From NCBI GenBank assembly GCA_001298545.1, contig LJCX01000035.1:30260-94259 (forward strand): a stretch of 64,000 nucleotides of DNA, in the 5' to 3' direction. The number at the start of each line of letters is the position of its first letter. Position 1 is the first letter of the stretch. Made by a program: the position numbers and the translations under genes. The notes below the pieces were generated by a model, which worked only from the letters and a program-made list of their open reading frames with translations, had not been told where the DNA came from and searched no databases. Of the stretch, positions 43,340-51,562 are shown one piece after another. Source of the stretch: Actinobacteria bacterium OV320. Its GTDB lineage: Bacteria > Actinomycetota > Actinomycetes > Streptomycetales > Streptomycetaceae.

Positions 43340-44620
43340 TCACGTCCGCGGAGGCCCTGGTGAGCGAACCAGGGCCACGGCGCCGGCGGGTGTTGCTGCA
43401 TGGACTGATGGGGCCGGGGACCGGGTCGGGCGTGAAACGTCCGGTGACTGCCAGCCAGTGCATCGCCGGCCAGCAGAACCGCCTGTACGCCGGCATGAAG
43501 ATCGCACTGTTCGGCCTGGCCAGCGGCGCCAGCCCGCACCGGCAACGTGGCCGTCGCCCCCTGCCCCTGCAACTCGCCCTTCGGTGTCGTGTTCCTTCAG
43601 CCACTGCAGGGCACGGGTGTCCAGTCCGAGGAAGGAGGCGAGGAGCTGCTCGGAGTCGATGTCCAGTGAGTGGGGCCGGCCGGGGGCCTGGTAGGGGTTG
43701 AAGAGGGTGGCGGCGGGCCAGCCTGTGGAGTTGGCCATGAAGGTGCTGGCGATGATGCCGGGCTCGGCACTGGCTTCGACGAGGAGGGCTGCGCCCATGT
43801 CGCCCATCGTGTGGAGCGGGATGAGGAAGCGGGCGTCGAGGCCGACGGTGTACCGGGCCCGGGGGCGCCGGGCGGACACCGCGCCGGCGATAACCCTGGC
43901 CACCGGCTCGGGCCCGGGGACACGCTGATTGACGGCGGTGAACAGATCACGCGAGCGGTCGTACCCCGCCCTGCCGCCGCTGGGGCGGGTGTCGGCGAGG
44001 TCGGCGACAGCTCGATCCAGCATGGCCGTTGCGAACGCCCCGGGCTCCACGAGCGACACCCGAACCCCGGCGTGCGCGGTCTCTACCCGCAGGCAGTGCG
44101 TGATCGCGCTCAGAGCGTGCTTGCTGGCGCAGTACCAGCCGCCCATCGGCCACGGCACTCGCCCCAGACCTGAGGACACGTTCACGATCCGGCCCCCGCC
44201 CCGCCGGCGCATCCCCGGCAGGGCGAGCCGGCAGATCCGCATGGCACCCAGCAGGTTCACTTCCAGTAGATGCCGCGCCTGCTCATCACTGACGTCCTCC
44301 ACCGAGCCCGCCTGCGGCACACCAGCGTTGTTCACCACCGCCCACACACCGCCTCCCGTCATCTCCTCCACCCGGGCCATCGCCTCCTGGCAGGAGACAG
44401 GGTCCGCCACATCCAGCACCACCGTCCGCAACCCGAGCCCCCGCCGGGCCGCGGCGGCGGCCAGGACGTCCGCCTTCTCCTGGCTGCGTACGGTGCCGAT
44501 CACATCCCAGCCCAGGCCGGCCATCCGCAACGCCGTCGCCGCACCGATACCGCCCGTCGCCCCCGTGACCATCACACTGCGCCACGCGCAACGCTTGGCT
44601 GAGGTGTCCTTCAAAGCCAT
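43340..44620 (-). CDS. short-chain dehydrogenase with a long unrelated tail
   Basis: From ATG 44620 (or GTG 44635) the first 270 residues are an SDR: VMVTGATGGIGAATA, VVNNAGVPQAG, INVSSGLGR-type strand (RIVNVSSGLGRVPWP), YCASKHALS (Tyr and Lys) and SLVEPGAFATAML. After LIPLHTMGDMG the sequence changes to LFNPYQAPGRPHSLDIDSEQ, LLASFLGLDTRALQWLKEHD and then Arg/Pro-rich shadow, to a stop at 43340. The tail is not SDR-like, so the native end was probably lost by deletion or frameshift. Functional length unclear. Confidence 0.75.
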   Translation of the reverse strand: MALKDTSAKRCAWRSVMVTGATGGIGAATALRMAGLGWDVIGTVRSQEKADVLAAAAARRGLGLRTVVLDVADPVSCQEAMARVEEMTGGGVWAVVNNAGVPQAGSVEDVSDEQARHLLEVNLLGAMRICRLALPGMRRRGGGRIVNVSSGLGRVPWPMGGWYCASKHALSAITHCLRVETAHAGVRVSLVEPGAFATAMLDRAVADLADTRPSGGRAGYDRSRDLFTAVNQRVPGPEPVARVIAGAVSARRPRARYTVGLDARFLIPLHTMGDMGAALLVEASAEPGIIASTFMANSTGWPAATLFNPYQAPGRPHSLDIDSEQLLASFLGLDTRALQWLKEHDTEGRVAGAGGDGHVAGAGWRRWPGRTVRSSCRRTGGSAGRRCTGWQSPDVSRPTRSPAPSVHAATPAGAVALVRSPGPPRT

Positions 44621-44919
44621 CACGCCTGCCCTCACATCCCTGACGGCCGTGCGTCCCGCACTCCACCGTGCCCAGTGATCAACGAATCAGGCGAGGCACG
44701 GATGCGGCAGGCAAAGGGGGCTCCTGACGCCGCAATCCCGGGCGACCTCTGAGATCGGTCGCGGAGGGCCGGCGTTCGGCCCCGGGCCGGTGGCTTCGCA
44801 GCGCCAGACGCCGCCGTAACTGACGTCGTGGCAGCCTGGTGTGGGGGATCCTATTCTTCGTTCATCCCGCGAACCTGGAGAATGGTTGGCCTGTCTGAGC
44901 GAGGAGTGAGCGGTTGAGC
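44621..44919. other. intergenic region
   Basis: About 300 bases with no gene recognised, upstream of the SDR and of a small fragment. Confidence 0.3.
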
Positions 44920-45188
44920 AGGGGGCTTCCTCGATTGGCTCAGGTGGGGGTGGCACGATTTGTGAGTACCGGGTTGCGGCATTGGATCTAGTTGGTCTGC
45001 TGTGTGGTGTGCAGGTTCCCGGACTCGATGACGTGCCGGACGCGGTCTGTCTACAGAAGGCCGACGACTTCCCGTTGGACGACGTCGTTGTTCTCAACCG
45101 CCAGGGCCCCTACCAGTTGGCCGTGCAACGGCAGGTCAAGCGCCGCCTGGGCGAGGCCATCGTGAGCTACGAGCGCGCCGGGAGCTGA
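44920..45188 (+). pseudogene. N-terminal fragment, possibly of a DUF4297/Cap4-type dsDNA nuclease
   Basis: The open frame reads SGGGGTICEYRVAALDLVGL, QKADDFPLDDVVVLNRQGP, YQLAVQRQVKRR. The order of a Gly-rich start, YR-x2-A, DD and Q-x-KR resembles the N-terminus of dsDNA nuclease domains fused to STAND or CBASS effectors. The start is unclear and the frame stops after about 85 codons, far too short. Assignment is weak. A terminator follows. Confidence 0.3.
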
Positions 45189-45224
45189 GGAAGGGCGGGA
45201 AGCCGACAGGCGTCCCGCCCTTCC
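45189..45224. terminator. hairpin terminator between convergent genes
   Basis: Perfect 12-base arms (GGAAGGGCGGGA and complement) with a 12-base loop, placed between two converging reading frames; it can serve both. Confidence 0.7.
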
Positions 45225-45234
45225 GTACGGCAGC

Positions 45235-45678
45235 TCACGCGTTGGCGGGCTCCGGCACCTCGAGTGCTTCGGCCACCTTGCGGGCCATCCGCGCCATCTG
45301 CGGCGGCAGGTAGCTGTTCAGCGAGTCGACGTCGTCACACAGCCGCGCCTTCAGTCCGTGCAGGCACGCCTCGGTGAACAGCTTGTGCGGGTCGTCCTCG
45401 GGGCGCTGTGCCTGCTCGGCCTGCCGCTGGCCCCGGTGGTGCCGCATCCGGTTCGTCGGCGCTTGCATCGCCTCATACGAGAGCGCCTCGCCCATCAGGC
45501 CCGCCACGTGCGCGCGGTCCTCATCCTGCGTGCCGTGAGCACGGATCTCCTGCTGCCCGACCTGAAGGTAGCTTTGCAGTGTGTGAGGCGCCATGCCGGT
45601 GCGCTCGCAGTACGCGGCGATCAGCATGGCCACCATGTCCATCGTGTCTGCCGCGTCCGTGGCCCGGTACAGCGTCAT
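45235..45678 (-). CDS. hypothetical protein, 147 aa
   Basis: ATG 45678 follows GGGAGCGG. Helical protein: DTMDMVAMLIAAYCERTGMA, LQSYLQVGQQEIRAHGTQDE, AHVAGLMGEALSYEAM, and a C-terminal NSYLPPQMARMARKVAEAL. No domain recognised. It lies downstream of a membrane protein gene in the same direction. Confidence 0.55.
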   Translation of the reverse strand: MTLYRATDAADTMDMVAMLIAAYCERTGMAPHTLQSYLQVGQQEIRAHGTQDEDRAHVAGLMGEALSYEAMQAPTNRMRHHRGQRQAEQAQRPEDDPHKLFTEACLHGLKARLCDDVDSLNSYLPPQMARMARKVAEALEVPEPANA

Positions 45679-45742
45679 CCGCTCCCATTGAAAAGGGCAC
45701 CGGGGCCGACCCGCACGGAGCCGGTCCCGGGTAATGCAGGCA

Positions 45743-46135
45743 CTACCTGCTGACCGCCCCGTCGAAGGCGATCGACGCGTGGTCGTTCTCCGGCACCGAA
45801 TGCTCCAGGCCAAGGCCCTGCTGTCCGGCGTCCTGGCCGTGGTGGGCCGCGAGACCATCGAGGCCCACCATGACTCCGAGGTCCATCGGCCTACCGAACA
45901 TGATCATTCGGCTGGGGTGCGCGTGGGCAGCAGAGGCATATCGGTCTAGCGCAGAGAGGACGGCGAGGCACAAGGTGAGGACTGCGGCGAAGGCGACGCC
46001 GCTGCGAGTGAGCGCTGCGGGCACCGTGGCGCCCTCCCAGCGAGCCAAGCAGAAGGCGATCGCTGCGACGACGATGGAGAACAAGATGGCCTGCGCCACT
46101 GCGAGGAGCAGGAACGCTGGTGAGGCGTGGTTCAT
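45743..46135 (-). CDS. two-helix membrane protein
   Basis: 130 residues from ATG 46135. Two membrane segments: FLLLAVAQAILFSIVVAAIAF and SGVAFAAVLTLCLAVLSAL, joined by a short loop (ARWEGATVPAALTR). The rest is a soluble tail with no known domain; its last 50 residues may be partly frameshifted. It is divergent from the PP2C gene of the putative conflict system, so any relation to it would be by shared promoter region only. Confidence 0.5.
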   Translation of the reverse strand: MNHASPAFLLLAVAQAILFSIVVAAIAFCLARWEGATVPAALTRSGVAFAAVLTLCLAVLSALDRYASAAHAHPSRMIMFGRPMDLGVMVGLDGLAAHHGQDAGQQGLGLEHSVPENDHASIAFDGAVSR

Positions 46136-46269
46136 AAGTGCACCGCCCGGATCGTGTTGTGTCAGTGAGGAAAACGACGATTCCTGGGCAGAACCTGCAG
46201 GTGGGCCGGTTGGATGGTTCTCCGGTGACAACAGGGGGTTGTCCGGTGAATTACCGAGCGGGAGGGCGA

Positions 46270-48120
46270 GTGAGCGGCAAGGGGAAGCGGCCGGGGCGGC
46301 CATGGGGGCCGCCTCGGGGGTCATGCGCCGAGATCAATCAGCTGGTCGAGCTGGTGCGCTCCTGGCTTGACGAGTCATCTGTGCCGGTGACGCAGTTTCA
46401 TAGGAAGCTCACGCCGGACCACTTCATCGGCAAGCGCGTCCCCGAACTGCGCCAGCTCCGTGACCTGTTGGCCGGCGAAGCACTGGAGTTGGACCTAGTC
46501 GAAGCCGTGGCAGACGTGTGCTTCGAGCACGAGCCAGCCGGCCGCACCGCTCAGCGGCTTAACGAAGCACGAGCGTTATGGCAGCGGGCGCAGAGCAGCC
46601 CTACACCGCTTGAGGGCGCACAGGAGTTGGCGCTCGCTCAGGAGCTGTTGGCGGCCAAGAACAACATCATCGTGGTCTACGAGGAGATGCAGAACGTTCG
46701 GACGGCCTACGAGGCCAGCGAGCACGGCCGACATCAAGCACTGCAAATCGCGACGCTGCTGTTCGCCATGCTGGGCCAGGTCAAAGCGACGGTCGTGGAA
46801 CTGAAGCGCCAAGTCGATGCCCTGCAGCCGCTGTCGGCCGAAGGATCGGAGACGCACAGGGGGCTGGAGCTGCGCCTTTCCCGCGCGCAGCGGCAGCAGA
46901 CAGAGCTGAGTGCACAGTTGTCCCGGGCCGAACGAGAGCGGGACACAGCCCAGGCAGTTGCCGACCATGCGGCCCGCCGCATCCGAGGCCTGGAAGGTGA
47001 ACTTGACGAGCTGCGTCTCCGGATGGGACATCCTGACCCAGCTCTGCCAGAGGATCTGGCCGCCCCGAGGATGCCTCAGCCCGATCGAAGGGCCATCGGT
47101 CACGATGCAACCCTTGACGACGTCGACCGCGCGCTGGAGAAAGCACGCGCAGTCCTCGATGAAGAGCACGAAGCCGTTCAGCAAGCGGCCGACGACCTGG
47201 GTTACCGAACACCTTCAGACAGTCCGCCCACAGATGCTGACATGCCTGGAGCGAGGATTGTTCCGGTACAAGTACAGCGCTCGTCCGAGCCGCAGCCTTC
47301 CGCCCGGGCCGAGCAGTCCGCGATAATCGCGCGGTTGTCCCGGACAACCCGGAACAACTGGCTGCAGTTCCGGAACCTCATAGGCCTGCCGTGGCTGCAC
47401 GACGGCAGGATGCGCTTCGATCTGCGTGAACGCATCCGGGTGCAGAGCAAACTCCCGAAACTCCCATCGGGCTGGCACCGCGAGATGGCACTGCGTCCAG
47501 CGGGCGGCCAGTCGTTCGGAGGCGATTTCGTGGTCGCGACCCGCACCAACAATGGCCGCACGCTGGAGGTTGTCCTGACAGACGTCTCCGGAAGAGGAAC
47601 GGAAGCGGCCTCCCGCGCCCTGCTCCTGTCCGGCGCCTTCGGCGGCCTGCTGGGCTCCCTTCCACCCGAAGGGTTTCTCCCCGCCGCAAACCGTTATCTA
47701 CTGAGGCAGGACTGGGACGAGGGCTTCGCAACGTCGATCTACCTCGTCCTGGACCTGGACTCGGGCGACTTCGAACTCTTCAGCGCCGGCCACCCTCCGG
47801 GCCTCCAGCGCAGCGCAGGCAGCGGTCGCTGGGAAGAAAAGACGGCGCAGGGCACGCTCCTAGGGCTATACGATGTCGCCGAGTTCGCCCCGGTCAAAGG
47901 CTCGCTCCGCCCTGGCGACGTCCTGATGCTCTTCACGGACGGCCTGATCGACGGCGACATTGACGATGGCATCGGCCGCCTTACCGGCGAGGCCGATCGC
48001 TACGCATCGGATGGCTTTCACGGCGCGACCTGGCACCTCATCGAGGCCGTGGCAGCGGACGTCAACGACGACCGAGCCCTCTTCCTGATCCGCCGCGAGG
48101 GGCGGACAACACCGCGCTGA
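46270..48120 (+). CDS. PP2C (SpoIIE-type) phosphatase with HTH-like and coiled-coil N-terminus
   Basis: 616 residues from GTG 46270 (GGAGGGCGA upstream). Residues 1-90 resemble a degenerate HTH as found at the front of Streptomyces effector-associated proteins (VELVRSWLDESSVPVTQFHR, DLLAGEALELDLVEAVADVC). A long coiled coil follows (about 120-330: ELRLSRAQRQQTELSAQLSR). The C-terminal PP2C domain (about 390-610) keeps metal-site Asp residues in GGDFVVAT, VLTDVSGRG, LFTDGLIDGD and DVNDDRALF, so it should be active. It precedes a Trypco1 gene and a trypsin-STAND gene in the same direction. Confidence 0.85.
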   Translation: MSGKGKRPGRPWGPPRGSCAEINQLVELVRSWLDESSVPVTQFHRKLTPDHFIGKRVPELRQLRDLLAGEALELDLVEAVADVCFEHEPAGRTAQRLNEARALWQRAQSSPTPLEGAQELALAQELLAAKNNIIVVYEEMQNVRTAYEASEHGRHQALQIATLLFAMLGQVKATVVELKRQVDALQPLSAEGSETHRGLELRLSRAQRQQTELSAQLSRAERERDTAQAVADHAARRIRGLEGELDELRLRMGHPDPALPEDLAAPRMPQPDRRAIGHDATLDDVDRALEKARAVLDEEHEAVQQAADDLGYRTPSDSPPTDADMPGARIVPVQVQRSSEPQPSARAEQSAIIARLSRTTRNNWLQFRNLIGLPWLHDGRMRFDLRERIRVQSKLPKLPSGWHREMALRPAGGQSFGGDFVVATRTNNGRTLEVVLTDVSGRGTEAASRALLLSGAFGGLLGSLPPEGFLPAANRYLLRQDWDEGFATSIYLVLDLDSGDFELFSAGHPPGLQRSAGSGRWEEKTAQGTLLGLYDVAEFAPVKGSLRPGDVLMLFTDGLIDGDIDDGIGRLTGEADRYASDGFHGATWHLIEAVAADVNDDRALFLIRREGRTTPR

Positions 48121-48304
48121 GGCTGGATGGCTCAGGGATCGGTTTCGCCAATCCTGTCAGAAGGGACACCGCAACCTGCGGCAATCCCAACACCGGGCTC
48201 GCCAGGCTCCCGGGGCGGGCAAGAACCGCTGGCTGTGGGTGCATGACAGGTCATCGTCATGTGACGATATGGGCCTGCAACTGGAGTGTGGGAGGGGGAC
48301 GACG

Positions 48305-48655
48305 GTGGCGCAGCTGGTGCGTATTCCGTTGGAGGATGGGGATTTCCTGATCGCGGAGATAGACGGAGGCGACATCCCCGAGGAGTCCGTGGTCTTGGCG
48401 TCCCCCGAGCCGGGACGCGCGGTTGCCCGGGCAGCACACACGCTCGAGGCGAGTCTGCTAAGCCTGCGGCCCGCTTTGGCTGGTCTGACGGAGACCCTGA
48501 AGGCGCTCAGCCCACAGGAGGTGTCCGTCGAGTTCGGCATCAAGCTGGGGGGCGAGACCGGGGTGATCCTTGCGAAGGGGACAGCGGAGGTGCACTTCGC
48601 TGTGCACGTTCAGTGGACGCCCAACTCTCTGACTGCTGAGGCCTCTGGCTCGTGA
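48305..48655 (+). CDS. Trypco1-domain protein (CU044_2847 type)
   Basis: 116 residues from GTG 48305 (GGAGGGGGA upstream). Pattern of the trypsin-co-occurring domain 1: AQLVRIPLEDGDFLIAEIDG, LRPALAGLTETLKALSPQEV, SVEFGIKLGGETGVILAKGT, AEVHFAVHVQW. The family is known only from its repeated pairing with trypsin-like proteases and NTPases in conflict systems. Its stop overlaps the start of the trypsin-STAND gene (TGATG), so the two are coupled. Confidence 0.85.
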   Translation: MAQLVRIPLEDGDFLIAEIDGGDIPEESVVLASPEPGRAVARAAHTLEASLLSLRPALAGLTETLKALSPQEVSVEFGIKLGGETGVILAKGTAEVHFAVHVQWTPNSLTAEASGS

Positions 48656-51562
48656 TGGAGGCCTCCGGCGCCGCGGTCGTTCGGTTCCGCGGTCCGAGTG
48701 GCGGAATCGTTGGGCATGGCGTCCTGGTGGATGACGAGCATGTCGTTACCTGCGCCCATGTCGTCAACGCGGCTCTTGGCCGTCAGTTGCGCAGCACCGA
48801 CGATGCCAGAGGGCAGGTGGTGCGTCTGGAATTTCCTCTGCTCGCACAGCTCACCGCGCTGGCGCCCGAACGTCGAGCCAAAGTCGATGCCTGGGAGGCG
48901 CCTGGAACTGCTTTCGATGGTCTGGATGTGGCGGGGTTGACGCTCGTGGGCGAGTCCAGGCCGATCGGCGCAATCCCGGTCCCGTTGGCTCCCGAGGGTC
49001 ATACGGAGGGTGACGTGCTGCTGTTCGGGCCCGTCGAGGGACGGCCAGGCGGCTGGGTCTCTGCCCAGCTGCGTCCTCTCGTCAAGCAGTACCGGCAGCA
49101 GATCGATCAGAGGGCCCAAGGCGCCCATGTAGCCCAGCCCCGCTACAGCGGCACACCCGTCTTGGACCCTAAGGCGGAGCGCGTACTGGGCATCCTGGTG
49201 GCCGCTGCGGCTGCCCGGGACGACGCAGACGTCTACGCGATACCCGTATCCGGCCTGGTCGCTGCTTGGCCTGCGGCCTTCGCCCCCTTGCCTACCTCCC
49301 CTTACAAGGGATTGGAGGCGTTTGGCCAGGATGACGCACATCTCTTCTTCGGCCGTGAGGCGATGACGAATGAGCTGGCCGCGGCTGTGGACGACTGCGG
49401 CCTCGTACCGGTGGTCGGCGCGTCCGGCGCGGGCAAATCATCCGTGGTACAAGCGGGCCTGATACCTCGACTGGCCGCAGGAAGGACCGACTGGCACTTC
49501 GTCGTGGTTCGGCCTCGGCCGAACCTGGTCACGGCCCTGGCCGCGGGATTCGCCCGAGCCGCAGGAGGTGCCGATCCGGTGCCTGTGTCCGAGCTGGAAG
49601 CGTGGCAGACCCGCATCGCCTCACTCGGCCTTGCTGGGGCGGGCGACCTGGTGCTGGCGTCCACCGGTGCTGACCGGCTTTTGCTCGTCATCGATCAGTT
49701 CGAGGAAGCCGTCGATGGAACATCCGCCACGGACAAGCTGTTTGGTCAACTCGCACAGCTCGCCGAGCGCGAGCGGTCAGCCACCGTAGCGGTGCTGACG
49801 CTCCGGGAGGACGCGTTCGGCCGGCTCTTCGTTCGTCCGGGGCGATTTGGTGAGGTACTGCGGCGGACCGCCGTGGCCCTGCGTGGCATGACGGCGCCCG
49901 AATTGAGCGAGGCGATCCTGCAGCCTGCCCGGCTGCGCGGCTTGACCGTCCACGACCGGCTGGTGCACCAGCTGGCCTCACTCGTGGAGGGGCGGCCCGG
50001 CGCGCTGCCCCTGCTGGAGTTCACGCTCGACCGGATGTGGGCGACCCTCCAGCGCGGGCAGGCCATCCTGTCATTCGAGGCATACGCAGAGATCGGTGAA
50101 CTCCACGGTGCCTTGGCCGAGTACGCAGATGGCGTCCTGGCCGCTCTCGCCGCCGAGGAGCGCTCGCTCGTACGACGGCTCTTCCTGAATCACCTGATCG
50201 CGCCGGATCAGCCCGACGCCCGCCGGGTAGCAAAACGCACAGAGCTGCGGCCCGCAGAGTGGGCTATCGCGGTCCGGCTGGCCAACGAGCGGCTGTTGAC
50301 AACCCGCGGTGACGAGGGCGAGGAAACCGTCGAGGTGGTGCACGAGGCGCTGCTGCGGGCCTGGGGCACCCTCGCGTCCTGGCTAAAAGAGGAAGAACCG
50401 TTCCGTAACTGGCGACGAATGCTTGCCTACGCCATGCGGCGCCATGCCGCAGGGGAGGGACCAGCGGCCGTGCTGACCGGTCCGCTTCTTGCTGATTCCG
50501 AGCGCTGGCTTGAGGAGCGCCCCTCCGACATCACCGTCGACGAACGGCGTTACATCAACGCGAGCCGACAGCACCAGGACCGCGAGGAGCGCAGATATCG
50601 CACCCTGTTCGAAGACTCCCTGGTCCGTACGCTCACCCAAGCCGCGCAGCGAGCCGACGATGCAACCACCGCCCTGCTACTGGCAGTGGAGGCACTGGAG
50701 CGCTCCTCCGAACCGGCCGTGGACGCCCTCGTGCGCTCGTGCCTGCGTCAGTTGGGCGCGAGCGAGCAAGAGGAGGTGCCCAAGACCAAGTACGAGCACG
50801 ACCTGCGCCGTACGACCCACCGCATCCGGTTGCGTGAGTGGGCGGCGGGACCACCCGGACGATGGACGACTCGGCCCGGGGCCACGCGTCATTGGGCGCT
50901 GGGGGAGGAGGACACAAGAGTGCTCATCGACGAGCGTGGCGCTGTCCAGGTCAACTGGGGCACCTCCGACGGCGACGCGGCCGTTCCACTTGCCAGGCCG
51001 GCGGTGATCGCAGCTTGCACGGATACCGCGACGACTCTCTGCCTCGGCACCGAGGAGGGACAACTGCACCCTGTACCAAATCACCGACTCCGTGGAGAAG
51101 ATGTGGCAGATCTCCCTGCCTTACGCAGCGACGTGTGTGGCGGTCGACGGCCAGGGCAGCAAGGTCGCCGTGAGCTGCGACGACGGAATCACGCGGGTGC
51201 TCTCGGCGCAGGCTGGTGGCGAGGAGGCCCTGGCGCTGCCGTCACCGGGATTCGTCGAGGACCTCGACTTCGGACCGGACGGCCTGGCTCTTGCCGTGCA
51301 GACCGCCGGAGCGCGCATCACCGTCTGGGATCTCACAGCAGGTCAACGACGCTGCGATACCGACACCCCCATGGGCCACATCGTCTTCAGCGCGGATGGT
51401 GAGTACCTGGTGTCCGACGGGCCACGTCTCGAGAGTTCGGACAATGCCGTCCGTTTGCCGCTCCACGCGGGACGGCTCTCCGCACTGGCCCGCAGGGTGG
51501 CCGGCCGGGACCTGACCGACGACGAGTGGCAACACCACGTCGGAATGCGGCCGCTCACCTAG
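48655..51562 (+). pseudogene. trypsin-like protease / STAND NTPase with C-terminal propeller-like part; frameshift near 51075
   Basis: The first frame encodes a trypsin-like protease with the triad H36 (VTCAHVV), D92 (LDVAGL) and S166 (RYSGTPV). It is followed by a STAND NTPase: PYKGLEAFGQDD, Walker A GASGAGKSS (256-264), Walker B LLLVIDQFEE (343-352), and a helical region (RERRYRTLFEDSLV). Near 51075 the frame shifts: one frame reads LCLGTEEGQL, and the other continues TLYQITDSVEKMWQISLPYA, VAVDGQGSKVAVS, LDFGPDGLALAV, WDLTAG as WD40-like strands to 51562. If the shift is a sequencing error, this is one 970-residue sensor-effector. It overlaps glgX tail to tail. Confidence 0.8.
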
